Counted from the stretch's first letter, positions 43,517 through 51,663 are shown. The stretch: DNA of 64,000 nucleotides from Phycisphaerales bacterium PN19_bin_20 (GCA_021173225.1 JAJOLK010000008.1:1-64000); one strand, 5' to 3'. The notes: a model not told the origin generated them from the sequence alone. Program-made: numbers and translations.

Positions 43517-44164
43517 TTGGATGGCCCGAAGTTGGATCAACGCACCGACGAACAACTACTGGACGCGTACCGGCGCGGGGAGAGCCCCGTGCTGGAGGTC
43601 TTGGTGCGCCGCCACCACGACGACCTGCTGCGGTTCCTTTATCGCCTGACGGGTTCCCGGACGACCGCTGAGGACGTCTTTCAAGAGGCGTTCTTGCAGG
43701 TCCACCTGTCAGCTGGGACCTTCGATGCTTCTCGGCGGTTCAAACCGTGGCTTTTTACGATCGCAGCGAACAAAGCTCGCGACTTCCTGCGTAAGAATGC
43801 GCGCCGGCGCACGCTCGATCTTGACGCCCCCGTTGGCCGTGGTCGTTCAGGTGGTGACGGCGGTGAGGCCACGTTCGTGGACCTCATGGCCCTTGACGGG
43901 CTGACTCCTCCCGAGGTCTTTGACGAAACACAGCGCGATGCGAAGGTTCAACAGGCGATTTCTTCCATGCCCTTGCTGATGCGCGAGATCCTGCTGTTGG
44001 CCTACTTCCAGCGCATGAGCTACAGCCAGATTGCCGACGCGCTCAACATCCCGCTGGGCACGGTCAAGAGCCGTCTGCATTCGGCCGTCGCGGCCTTCGC
44101 CAAGGCCTGGAACCAGGTCAACCCGCCCGAGGCTACCTCGACCAACGGCTCCGCAGAACCCTGA
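43517..44164 (+). CDS. ECF-type RNA polymerase sigma factor
   Basis: 215 residues if begun at the TTG at 43517; TTG at 43532 is an alternative, since no ATG fits. Region 2 (L-R-F-L-Y-R-L-T-G-S-R-T-T-A-E-D-V-F-Q-E-A-F-L-Q-V-H...F-K-P-W-L-F-T-I-A-A-N-K-A-R-D) and region 4 (L-L-M-R-E-I-L-L-L-A-Y-F-Q-R-M-S-Y-S-Q-I-A-D-A-L-N-I-P-L-G-T-V-K-S-R) are clear. It precedes a membrane protein with a pseudopilin-like outer domain by 78 bases, which probably controls it. Confidence 0.93.
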   Translation: MDGPKLDQRTDEQLLDAYRRGESPVLEVLVRRHHDDLLRFLYRLTGSRTTAEDVFQEAFLQVHLSAGTFDASRRFKPWLFTIAANKARDFLRKNARRRTLDLDAPVGRGRSGGDGGEATFVDLMALDGLTPPEVFDETQRDAKVQQAISSMPLLMREILLLAYFQRMSYSQIADALNIPLGTVKSRLHSAVAAFAKAWNQVNPPEATSTNGSAEP

Positions 44165-44242
44165 TCCCAGCTGCTCACGCTTCACGACTCACCAGCCCCA
44201 AGCCGCATCTCTCGCGACCGAAGTCTGAAACCGAACCGCATT

Positions 44243-45835
44243 ATGAATCTCAGGCCCACGCAACCAGTCCCCTCCGACACCATGCCGCGCCAACGCGCGG
44301 AGCACGCGTCGGGTATCGAGCCAGCGACGCTCTGCCCGGCTAGCGCCGCGGCGGTGGACGGGCTGATGGAAAATGGGCTCAGCGCGGAAGCACTTGGCGG
44401 TGCTCTTGCCGGGGGCACCAGCGCTGAGGGGTCTTCTGGCCGCACGACGCCTGCACCAAGTGAGGTTGAGGCAGGGGCACAGGGGTTGGCGGAAGGTGGG
44501 GCTCAGGGCGCACATACGCTCGTTGCCGCCAAGCTGCTGCGCTCGCTTGCGTGTCCGAAGGTCTGGTGCTGCCGCGAGCAGATGACGGCGCGAACGTTGG
44601 CGCTGGTCGGCAACGCGCGGGCCGTCCAAGAGACGCACGCCCAGCGCCTTCACGAGGTTGCCAACAAAAGCTTGGTCGGAACCCTCCGCACGCCCGGCGA
44701 ACCCTGGACCGAAGATGGCCCTTGGCACGCCGCCGGCGTGATCGATCTGTGTGATGACGACGCCGACGCGCTCGAGTCGCTCGTGCAGTGTGGGTGGGAC
44801 TCGCAGCGTGTGCCCTCGGGCGTTCGCGTCCGTGCGGCTCGCATAGCCACGCTTCTGGGCGGGCTTGATGCGCACAGGTCGGCCGCCGCGCAGCAGAGCG
44901 ATACGTCTGATGCGCTCGACGGGCGCGACGCGCTGGACTTCACGCGTCACGCGGCGCTGGCGAACCAGCAGGCCGTGATGATCAGCGCGACGCTGGCGCG
45001 GGTTCGTGCCGCGGGCCCGATACCAGAGAGCGCCGGGCCTCGGGTTCATGAGCGCACGGGGGATCGTTCGGTCGAGCGTCTCGGTCGGCTTCCGCGCGGG
45101 CTGCGCGTTGCTGACCTTGCCGCCGTTGCCGCGCTGCTGGTGGTTGGCGTGGCTGTGCTGTGGCCAACAGTCTCAGCGGGTCGCCAACGTTCGATGCAGG
45201 TAGCTGGTGCGGGCCGTTTCTCGGGCCTTGGCCAGGCCATCGACCAGTACGCCGGTGACTTCCGTGGCAGCCTGCCGGTCGCGACCGCCTCGCTTGCGGG
45301 CACGCAGTGGTGGAATGTCGGGACGCCTGCGCAGTCCAACTCGGCCAATCTTTTCACGCTTCGTCGGACTGGTTATTCGACGCTCGAGCAGCTCAGCAGC
45401 CCGGGCAACGCACTGGCGCGGGGCATGCAGATAGCGGCAGATGCCTGGGACTGGCCGAGCTTTGAGGCCGTCAGCTACTCGTATCAGAACCAGTTTGCGG
45501 CCGAGCGTGCGTGCATGAATACGCGTTCGGCGCGGTTTGTGGTGCTGGCTGATCGCTCGCCGGTGGTGGCCCGGGCCCTACGCGGCGAGCGAGTGGTCTA
45601 CTTCAACGAAAACTCGCAGAACTTCGCCGGTCGCGGGCAGAACATGCTTCGATCTGACGCGAGCGTTCAGTGGATGACCACCCCGTTTACCGAGACCGGT
45701 GACAACATCTGGCTGCCGCGCAAGGTCGAGGCACTGCTCCACTGTGCTGAGCGGCTGGCGCGGGGTGAGCGGCATTGCGAGCCGCTGCGCGGGGTTGAGT
45801 CTCCGGACAAGAACGACGCGTTCCTTTGCCCGTGA
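44243..45835 (+). CDS. Single-pass membrane protein with pseudopilin-like outer domain, probable regulator of the ECF sigma factor
   Basis: 530 residues. About 285 N-terminal residues are cytosolic and lack a recognised domain. One membrane helix (about 290-312, V-A-D-L-A-A-V-A-A-L-L-V-V-G-V-A-V-L-W) is followed by G-R-Q-R-S-M-Q...F-S-G-L-G-Q-A-I-D-Q-Y-A-G-D-F-R-G-S-L, matching the region after the packing helix of planctomycete prepilin-like proteins (N-N-L-R-Q-L-G...Y-A-N-D-x-x-G), and by G-R-G-Q-N-M-L-R-S-D-A-S-V-Q-W-M, matching their C-terminal D-G motif. The G-F-T-L-I-E-L signal is absent. Position after an ECF sigma and topology suggest an anti-sigma or sensor. Confidence 0.65.
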   Translation: MNLRPTQPVPSDTMPRQRAEHASGIEPATLCPASAAAVDGLMENGLSAEALGGALAGGTSAEGSSGRTTPAPSEVEAGAQGLAEGGAQGAHTLVAAKLLRSLACPKVWCCREQMTARTLALVGNARAVQETHAQRLHEVANKSLVGTLRTPGEPWTEDGPWHAAGVIDLCDDDADALESLVQCGWDSQRVPSGVRVRAARIATLLGGLDAHRSAAAQQSDTSDALDGRDALDFTRHAALANQQAVMISATLARVRAAGPIPESAGPRVHERTGDRSVERLGRLPRGLRVADLAAVAALLVVGVAVLWPTVSAGRQRSMQVAGAGRFSGLGQAIDQYAGDFRGSLPVATASLAGTQWWNVGTPAQSNSANLFTLRRTGYSTLEQLSSPGNALARGMQIAADAWDWPSFEAVSYSYQNQFAAERACMNTRSARFVVLADRSPVVARALRGERVVYFNENSQNFAGRGQNMLRSDASVQWMTTPFTETGDNIWLPRKVEALLHCAERLARGERHCEPLRGVESPDKNDAFLCP

Positions 45836-45964
45836 GTGCCCGACGCGGGCCAGCGGTTGGACTCGCAGCAGTTTGAGGCCTACCATCTCGACCCGTCGCG
45901 GCGAGCGATTCTTTAGCCCATTGGGCGTAAAGGTCGGCCCGGCGACAGGTCACGGAGTTTCTCG

Positions 45965-46273
45965 ATGCAGCGCAAGAACAAGCCGCACAAGGGACTGCTG
46001 AAGCGCGTGCGGATAACCAAGACGGGCTTGGTCCGTCACAAGAGCGCCAACAGCAAGCACTTGAAGAGCGGCAAGAGCCCCGGCCGCCTGCGCAAGCTGC
46101 GCAAGGACCGTCTGGTCAGCAACGCCGTAGCCAAGGCCCTCGAACGTCAGCTGCACCGTCGCCTTCGCGGGCGTGACCAGAGCCGCGCGACGACGCGCAA
46201 GAGCCCGAACCCCGCCGAGCGCAAGGCGACTCAGGCCGCCAAGCTCGCGCTTCGTGGCGGCGGCATCAAGTAA
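45965..46273 (+). CDS. rpmI: 50S ribosomal protein bL35
   Basis: 102 residues from ATG at 45965. It has K-P-H-K-G-L-L-K-R-V-R-I-T-K-T-G-L-V-R and the later basic block (K-S-P-G-R-L-R-K-L-R-K-D-R-L-V-S) of bL35. The usual protein is about 65 residues; here a basic C-terminal extension (R-Q-L-H-R-R-L-R-G-R-D...) adds roughly 35. It is followed by rplT, as in other bacteria; infC, normally upstream, is not present here. Confidence 0.9.
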   Translation: MQRKNKPHKGLLKRVRITKTGLVRHKSANSKHLKSGKSPGRLRKLRKDRLVSNAVAKALERQLHRRLRGRDQSRATTRKSPNPAERKATQAAKLALRGGGIK

Positions 46274-46283
46274 ATTTGTCTCA

Positions 46284-46322
46284 CAGGGTTTGCTCGCAGG
46301 GTTTGCTCGCAGGGTTTGCTCG
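46284..46322. repeat. Three exact 13-base repeats in the rpmI-rplT spacer
   Basis: CAGGGTTTGCTCG occurs three times in succession (46284-46296, 46297-46309, 46310-46322), just after the rpmI stop. Total length 39 bases. Confidence 0.92.
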
Positions 46323-46465
46323 TTTGAACCATCCCGGCCCGAGGCGGACATCGCCCCGGACCGGCTTCGCCCCCGGCCCCGGCCGCTGGGGCTGTTCGCA
46401 CCGCCCGTCGGGCCCCGCAAGCAGTGCCGCCGGCACTCCCCGCACGGACCGTCAAGGAGAGGCCT

Positions 46466-47311
46466 ATGCCTCGCGTTCGCAAGGGTGCAGCTCGCACCCA
46501 GGCTCGTAAGCGTCTGCTCCGTCTGGCCCGTGGCTTCTACGGCGCCCGCAGCAAGCACAAGTGGAAGGCCAAAGTCACGCTGGTCAAGGCTGGCGTGTAC
46601 AAGTACCGCCATCGCCGCCTGATCAAGCGTGACATGCGCGGGTTGTGGATCACCCGCCTGACCGCCGCGTGCAAGATGCGCGGCACGCGCTACAGCCTGT
46701 TCATCAACGGGCTGCGGCTGGCTGGCATCATCATGAACCGCAAGATGCTCAGTGAGCTGGCGATCCATGACCCCAAGGCCTTTGACGTAGTGCTCGACAT
46801 CGCGATGAAGGCCGGCAAGGCCCACGCCAAAAGCGGCGGCACCAACGTCATCAAGACCGGCATCATCTTCGGCGGGCAGACCATCAACAGCGGTTCGTCT
46901 GACAACATCATCGACATTGAGGGCATCGGCCCGGCCTTCGCCAAGAAGCTCGCCGCCGCGGGCGTCCGCTCGATCGGTCAACTCCGTGAGGCCGGCAAGA
47001 CCGGTGCGGGGCGCGAGCAGCTCGCGACCAAGAGCGGCCTGAAGGCCGAGAGCGTTACCAAGTGGGCCTTTGCGTCCGACTTCTTCCGCCTCACGGGCAT
47101 GGATGGGAACCAGGCCGAGCTGCTGGTCGCCAACGGGATCAAGACCGTCGGCACCCTGGCCAAGCAGGAGGCCGCGTCGCTCTCGAAGAAGCTCATCGCT
47201 GGCAACAAGGACGCCGTCGGCAAGCTGATCGCGGCGCGCACGCCCAGCGGCATCGAGCTGGGCCAGTGGATCAATCAGGCCAAGGGCCTGCCGGCCGTCG
47301 TCGCCGAGTGA
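46466..47311 (+). CDS. rplT: 50S ribosomal protein bL20 fused to a DUF4332-like helix-hairpin-helix domain
   Basis: 281 residues from the ATG at 46466, preceded by AAGGAG. Residues 1 to about 118 are bL20 (M-P-R-V-R-K-G-A-A-R-T-Q-A-R-K-R-L, R-H-R-R-L-I-K-R-D-M-R-G-L-W-I-T-R, N-R-K-M-L-S-E-L-A). Linker about 119-150. Residues 151-281 resemble DUF4332: I-E-G-I-G-P-A-F-A-K-K-L, then K-W-A-F-A-S-D-F-F-R-L-T-G-M-D and V-G-T-L-A-K-Q-E-A. DUF4332 has two helix-hairpin-helix units, usually nucleic-acid-binding. bL20 binds 23S rRNA early in assembly and represses its own operon. The frame is continuous. Confidence 0.92.
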   Translation: MPRVRKGAARTQARKRLLRLARGFYGARSKHKWKAKVTLVKAGVYKYRHRRLIKRDMRGLWITRLTAACKMRGTRYSLFINGLRLAGIIMNRKMLSELAIHDPKAFDVVLDIAMKAGKAHAKSGGTNVIKTGIIFGGQTINSGSSDNIIDIEGIGPAFAKKLAAAGVRSIGQLREAGKTGAGREQLATKSGLKAESVTKWAFASDFFRLTGMDGNQAELLVANGIKTVGTLAKQEAASLSKKLIAGNKDAVGKLIAARTPSGIELGQWINQAKGLPAVVAE

Positions 47312-47337
47312 TCGCTGAGATTCCGAATTGAAGCTTC

Positions 47338-47368
47338 AAGGGGCGGGCCAAAGGGCTCGCCCCTTTTT
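47338..47368 (+). terminator. Rho-independent terminator after rplT
   Basis: A GGGGCGGGCC/GGGCTCGCCCC hairpin closed by AAAG and followed by TTTTT, 27 bases past the rplT stop. It ends the rpmI-rplT transcript. The rest of the 316-base gap to dapF shows nothing recognisable. Confidence 0.88.
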
Positions 47369-47628
47369 CATTGTGTCCCGCGATTTATCCTGTTCAAACG
47401 CACTCTCGCTGGATGTCATGGTTCTGGGTACCGGCGTGCTCCGCGTGAGTCTTGGCAATCTCGCCCCGCAATCGCTTCGCGTCTGCAAGTTTGTGCGAAA
47501 GTTGGCATCACGCCCCTTCACCTTTTTTGCAGACATGGGCACGATCAACGTGCGTCCCACGCTCGCGGCGAGCCGCCACCTGCACGCGGTCGTCACCGGC
47601 TCCCGGCCAATCCCGCTACGCTCGGCTC

Positions 47629-48714
47629 GTGCTTCCCTTCTTCAAGCTCCAAGGCCTGGGCAACGACTACGTCTACCTCGACGCCGTCACGCGCCCTGCG
47701 ATCGAGCACAGCTTTGATTTGCCAACACTCTCGCGCGTCCTCAGTGACCGGCACCGCGGCATCGGAAGCGACGGGCTGATCGTCGTCGCGCATCCGACCG
47801 CCGAGGGCAAGGCCGCGAACGCGCACGCACGCATGCGGATCTTCAACGCCGACGGCAGCGAGGCTCAGATGTGCGGCAACGGCGTCCGCTGCGTCGCCAA
47901 GCTCCTGCACGACCATCTCAAGCTCACCGCCAACCCATTGCGTGTCCAGACCGGTGCGGGCGTACTCACGATTGACTACCGCGTCAGCGCCGGCGTGCTG
48001 ATCGAGGCGACCGTTGACATGGGCCCGCCCACGCTTGAGATGCCGCGGATACCAGTTTCAAGCTCAGGGCTCTCGTTTACAGACCACCCGCACGAGAGCC
48101 ACCTGCACCTGCCCGGCGCGATCGTGACAGCGACGTTTGTCAGCATGGGCAACCCGCACGCGGTGATCTTCATGAGCGCCGCCGACCGAGAGACCCCCAC
48201 GCACCGTCGTGCCGGCATCCGCGACGGCGCGCAGCAGCCTCTCTCGCCCGAGCTGGCCAGTGCCGCGATGCACAAGCTTGGTCCGCAGATCGAGCGTCAC
48301 CCGGCGTTTCCGCAGCGCACCAACGCCCACTTTGTTGTGATCGATGCGCCCAACCACGCCACCATGTTTACCTGGGAGCGCGGCAGCGGTGCCACGCGCG
48401 CGTGCGGCACCGGCGCGTGCGCCGTCCTGGTCGCGGGCGTGCTCACCGGCCGCCTCGCACGCACCGCCAGGCTCACACTGCCCGGCGGCGAGCTGAAGAT
48501 CCGCTGGCCCACCCGCACCGGACGCGTGCTTATGACCGGCCCGGCAGAGCTGAGCTTCGTCGGCACACTTGATGACGCCGTGCTCGCGACTTCCCGGGTC
48601 GTGCCTGTGCGCGTCATGCCTGCGAGTGCCCAGCCGCTGCGGCCAGCCGCGCCGCGCACTACAAAGACCAAGCGCACGCCTCGATCCGCCAAGCCGACAC
48701 GGAGCCGCGCATGA
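47629..48714 (+). CDS. dapF: Diaminopimelate epimerase
   Basis: 361 residues from the GTG at 47629, the first codon that gives the family's start (V-L-P-F-F-K-L-Q-G-L-G-N-D-Y). The two catalytic cysteines appear in M-C-G-N-G-V-R-C and A-C-G-T-G-A-C-A. DapF converts LL- to meso-diaminopimelate for lysine and peptidoglycan. The C-terminus extends with a basic tail (T-K-T-K-R-T-P-R-S-A-K-P-T-R-S-R-A) not needed for catalysis. The ATG of the GNAT gene overlaps its TGA, and an M20 peptidase follows; they form a probable operon. Confidence 0.96.
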   Translation: MLPFFKLQGLGNDYVYLDAVTRPAIEHSFDLPTLSRVLSDRHRGIGSDGLIVVAHPTAEGKAANAHARMRIFNADGSEAQMCGNGVRCVAKLLHDHLKLTANPLRVQTGAGVLTIDYRVSAGVLIEATVDMGPPTLEMPRIPVSSSGLSFTDHPHESHLHLPGAIVTATFVSMGNPHAVIFMSAADRETPTHRRAGIRDGAQQPLSPELASAAMHKLGPQIERHPAFPQRTNAHFVVIDAPNHATMFTWERGSGATRACGTGACAVLVAGVLTGRLARTARLTLPGGELKIRWPTRTGRVLMTGPAELSFVGTLDDAVLATSRVVPVRVMPASAQPLRPAAPRTTKTKRTPRSAKPTRSRA

Positions 48715-49337
48715 GCACAGCCGCCAGCAGTGGGGGGCCCAGCTACAACTCCGCGCCCGCCGCCGCGCTCGCGCTCAACACGCCGCGCCTGCTGCTGCGG
48801 GCGTTTGAGACAAGCGACGCACACGCCGTGGCGCAGCTCTGCAACGACAAGCTCATCTACGAGACGACGCTGGCAATCCCCTTCCCGTACGCGCAGGCTG
48901 ACGCGATTGGCTGGATTTCGACGCACGCGTCGACGGCCGCGCAGGGCGCGGGTTTTAGTTGGGCCATCACGTTGGCCAAGACCGGCGAACTTCTCGGCGC
49001 CATCGGCCTGCACATAAGCCGCCTGCGCCAGACCGCCGAGCTTGGTTACTGGCTGGGCGTTCCGCACTGGGGCCAAGGCTTCACCACCGAGGCTGCGCGT
49101 GCGGTGATTGCTCACGCCCTCACGCCGCGCCCCGATGGGGTGGGCCTCGTGCGCGTGCACGCCGATCATCTGGTTATCAACCCCGCCAGCGGACGCGTGC
49201 TTGAGAAAGTCGGCATGACGTTCATCGGCGAGACGCCCAGCGCCGCCGTCAAGCACGGCCAGCCGGTCGACACCCGCCTCTACGCCGTCACCGGTGACCA
49301 GTGGCTCAAACAGCAGGCGGCCCGCCAAACTACTTGA
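48711..49337 (+). CDS. GNAT N-acetyltransferase (RimJ/RimL type)
   Basis: 208 residues, overlapping dapF (ATGA). L-L-L-R-A-F-E-T-S-D-A-H-A-V-A-Q-L and the later W-G-Q-G-F-T-T-E-A-A-R-A-V-I and N-P-A-S-G-R-V-L-E-K-V-G-M-T are GNAT features of the family that acetylates amino termini or small amines. The second GNAT gene at 38255 is a relative of similar length. Substrate unknown; location suggests a role near peptidoglycan or amino-acid metabolism, but not proven. Confidence 0.88.
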   Translation: MSTAASSGGPSYNSAPAAALALNTPRLLLRAFETSDAHAVAQLCNDKLIYETTLAIPFPYAQADAIGWISTHASTAAQGAGFSWAITLAKTGELLGAIGLHISRLRQTAELGYWLGVPHWGQGFTTEAARAVIAHALTPRPDGVGLVRVHADHLVINPASGRVLEKVGMTFIGETPSAAVKHGQPVDTRLYAVTGDQWLKQQAARQTT

Positions 49338-49379
49338 GCTCCTCTGGCGATCGCCACCCGCCGGTTCTATCCTGCATTC

Positions 49380-50693
49380 ATGGCCTTGACCGCGCTCGAA
49401 CAGCGTCTGTGCAATTGGGTCGCCGCTCAGCGTGAGCCTCTGCTGGCGGACCTTCGCCTACATGTGGGCCTGCCCACGGGGCTCAATCACACCGCCGGGC
49501 TTGATGAAACGCGCGAGCGCCTCACCGCGCGCTGCAAGGCCCTGGGCGCAAGCGTCGAGCTCATCCCGGGCGACGCGCGGCCTTGGTGGATCGGCGGCCC
49601 CAGCGCCATGCGAAGCCACTTGGCACGCCAGCTCGGCCGCACAGGAGACGTCGCGCCGCCTGACGCGCCCGTCCCGCCCACCGCGATCTGCCGCCGCTTG
49701 GACGCTTCCAACCAATCGCCCGCGGCGGTGCTCATCGCCGGGCACCTTGACACGGTGCATGATCCGCGCGGGGCGTTCCGTGAGCTCTCAATCGGCCCAG
49801 GCGGCGCGACCGCCACCGGCCCTGGATGTGTTGACATGAAAGGCGGGCTGGTCATCGCTATCGCCGCCCTCGAAGCTCTTGAAGCCTGCGGCGTGCGGGT
49901 CCCATTCACCTTCGTGCTCAACAGCGACGAAGAGACGGGCAGCTTTCACTCTGACGGGGCCCTCCGGGCTGAGGCCGCCAGCGGGCGTTACCTCGCCGGG
50001 CTCGCCCTCGAACCTGCCATGGCCAAAGGTGAGCTTGCGATCTCTCGCGGCGGTTCGGGCCAGTTCATGATCGAGACGCGCGGCAAGGCCGCCCACGTCG
50101 GGCGTGACTTCGCCTCGGGCGTCAGCGCCACCAGCGCACTGGCGAGCGCGCTGCTCGGCGCGCACGCGCTCAACGACGCCAAGGCCGGCCAGTGCGTCAA
50201 CGTCTCGCCGCTGTGGTGCGATCAGCCCACCAACCAAGTTGCCGATCATGCGGCGTGCTGGGGCAACGTTCGCTACCCCGACGCCTTCGGCGGCGAGCGC
50301 CTCGAGCGCGGGCTCGCAGCGCTCGCGCAGGGTGGTCCGCGGGAGCTCGCGAGTGTCGAGGTTCAAAGCAGCTTCACCCGCCCGGCCAAGCCGATGACCC
50401 TCGAGGTTGAGCGTCTCGCCCTCGCGGCCCGCGGAGTCGCTGAGGCTCTCGGGCAGACCCTGCCCTTCGCCACTACCGCCGGCGTTTGCGACGGCAACAA
50501 CCTTCAGGCCGCCGGACTGGCCACGATTGATACCTTAGGGGTTCGCGGCGGCGGTCTGCACACGCCGCAAGAGTGGATCGAGCTACCCAGCCTTGTCGAA
50601 CGCTGCCAAATGCTGGCGATCTTGATGCTCCGGCTCACCGGCGGAGGCGTGCAGGTCGCCCTTGGAGGCAGTGCTCAAGAGCAAAGTGCCTGA
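49380..50693 (+). CDS. M20-family metallopeptidase (CPG2/ArgE/DapE type)
   Basis: 437 residues, starting at the ATG at 49380, 42 bases after the GNAT stop. Metal and catalytic residues are in place: H122 and D124 in G-H-L-D-T-V, G-C-V-D-M-K-G-G, and N-S-D-E-E-T-G-S. It resembles glutamate carboxypeptidase and DapE/ArgE deacylases. In the dapF unit it might deacylate a diaminopimelate-pathway intermediate, but the glutamate carboxypeptidase group is equally possible. Cytosolic, no signal peptide. Confidence 0.9.
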   Translation: MALTALEQRLCNWVAAQREPLLADLRLHVGLPTGLNHTAGLDETRERLTARCKALGASVELIPGDARPWWIGGPSAMRSHLARQLGRTGDVAPPDAPVPPTAICRRLDASNQSPAAVLIAGHLDTVHDPRGAFRELSIGPGGATATGPGCVDMKGGLVIAIAALEALEACGVRVPFTFVLNSDEETGSFHSDGALRAEAASGRYLAGLALEPAMAKGELAISRGGSGQFMIETRGKAAHVGRDFASGVSATSALASALLGAHALNDAKAGQCVNVSPLWCDQPTNQVADHAACWGNVRYPDAFGGERLERGLAALAQGGPRELASVEVQSSFTRPAKPMTLEVERLALAARGVAEALGQTLPFATTAGVCDGNNLQAAGLATIDTLGVRGGGLHTPQEWIELPSLVERCQMLAILMLRLTGGGVQVALGGSAQEQSA

Positions 50694-50752
50694 TTGGGTG
50701 TCAAAGGGTTTGGCGAACAGAACAAAAATAGTCGGACGTTCAAGGAACAGCC

Positions 50753-50781
50753 TTGCACCTGCCGAGGTATAGAGGTATACT
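50753..50781 (+). promoter_or_regulatory. Candidate sigma-70 promoter with a strong -10 box
   Basis: TTGCAC (50753-50758; three of six matches) is followed after 17 bases by TATACT (50776-50781; five of six). It directs transcription into the 50.8-51.2 kb gap, which has no large gene. Confidence 0.5.
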
Positions 50782-51254
50782 CCGTAGCCCCGTTCTGGGG
50801 TCGCCGCGAGTTCTTCGCGACGGGAGCTGGGGAAAGGCTTCTTTTCCCGCGCTTTTCGAGCTCGATCCATCTCTGCCATCTGGTCTGATGATCTTCATTT
50901 CTTTTTGATGGGTGGAAGAGATCTGTGCAGTGGGCTTCTAGTCGGCTTAACGGCTCTTCAAGTTTGGCACCCGCGGGTTCATTTGGTGGCTTGAAGTGCA
51001 GGGGTGCCACGAGGGTCTCGCGGACAGCGTTCTGGCCAGATTGATTCAGAAAGATTCGCGGGCTTGGCAAACCCTTCGCACTTCGGTAGACTCTCGGTGC
51101 CGGTGGACCAGTCGGATCAGGACCTTGGGATAGATGTGCGGCGTGTTGGCCGCCGGTCTCAAGGTAACGGTTTCTCAGCGGCTGCTCAGCGCGATTTCGG
51201 CCCCGATTCGGGGAACCGCGCAGAGCAGCGAGCGAAAGGTTCGAGACATCGGCA
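50782..51254 (+). other. Possible structured leader or small RNA region
   Basis: About 470 bases, lower GC, no protein-like frame. Downstream of the candidate promoter lie short hairpins (CCCC-GTTCT-GGGG and CGCGA-GTTCT-TCGCG, both with a GTTCT loop), and a longer CTTCAAG...CTTGAAG pairing near 50955-50998. No known RNA family was recognised. Transcript may continue into the small gene at 51255 or end earlier. Confidence 0.35.
51064..51092 (+). promoter_or_regulatory. Likely sigma-70 promoter for the small membrane protein and prepilin genes
   Basis: TTGGCA (51064-51069; five of six) with 17-base spacer and TAGACT (51087-51092; four of six). The spacer sequence and the CTCGG that follows resemble the HU promoter at 27140. 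Confidence 0.55.
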
Positions 51255-51545
51255 GTGGAGCGTGGCTTGAGCACTCTTTTGGACGGCATCAAAAGTTCGG
51301 GCGGGTCCTACCGCAGTGGCGCAAATGACGGCGATAAGCGCCGCAAGCTTCTACTGATGGGCGTGGCGGGCCTGTGTCTCGTGGCTGCGCTCGCCATGCT
51401 GTACGTGAACGTCTTTGCGGCCAAGAGGCCGGGCGACGCGGTTGAATCGGCGGTTCAGGTCAAGCCGGCCGAGCGCACTGTTAACTCGCCCCCGTCTTTG
51501 ACCTCTCCGGGTGCCCTTGGCGGCACGATTGGCGGCCCGAAGTGA
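51255..51545 (+). CDS. Small single-pass membrane protein
   Basis: 96 residues from a GTG at 51255, or 92 from a TTG at 51267. The cytosolic N-terminal part ends in K-R-R-K, followed by one membrane helix (L-L-L-M-G-V-A-G-L-C-L-V-A-A-L-A-M-L-Y) and an outer segment rich in Pro/Ser/Gly. No family recognised. It precedes a prepilin-like gene by 118 bases in the same direction, so association with it is possible. Confidence 0.6.
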   Translation: MERGLSTLLDGIKSSGGSYRSGANDGDKRRKLLLMGVAGLCLVAALAMLYVNVFAAKRPGDAVESAVQVKPAERTVNSPPSLTSPGALGGTIGGPK

Positions 51546-51663
51546 CGGCGTGTGGTCTGGTCAGTTGGTCTGGTCGTTTGGTCTGCTAGGTCGGTCTATT
51601 TGGTTTCCCTAGTGTTTCCTGCTGAAACGTCATCAGCGAGGCACAGAGGCAAGGAGTTGACGA

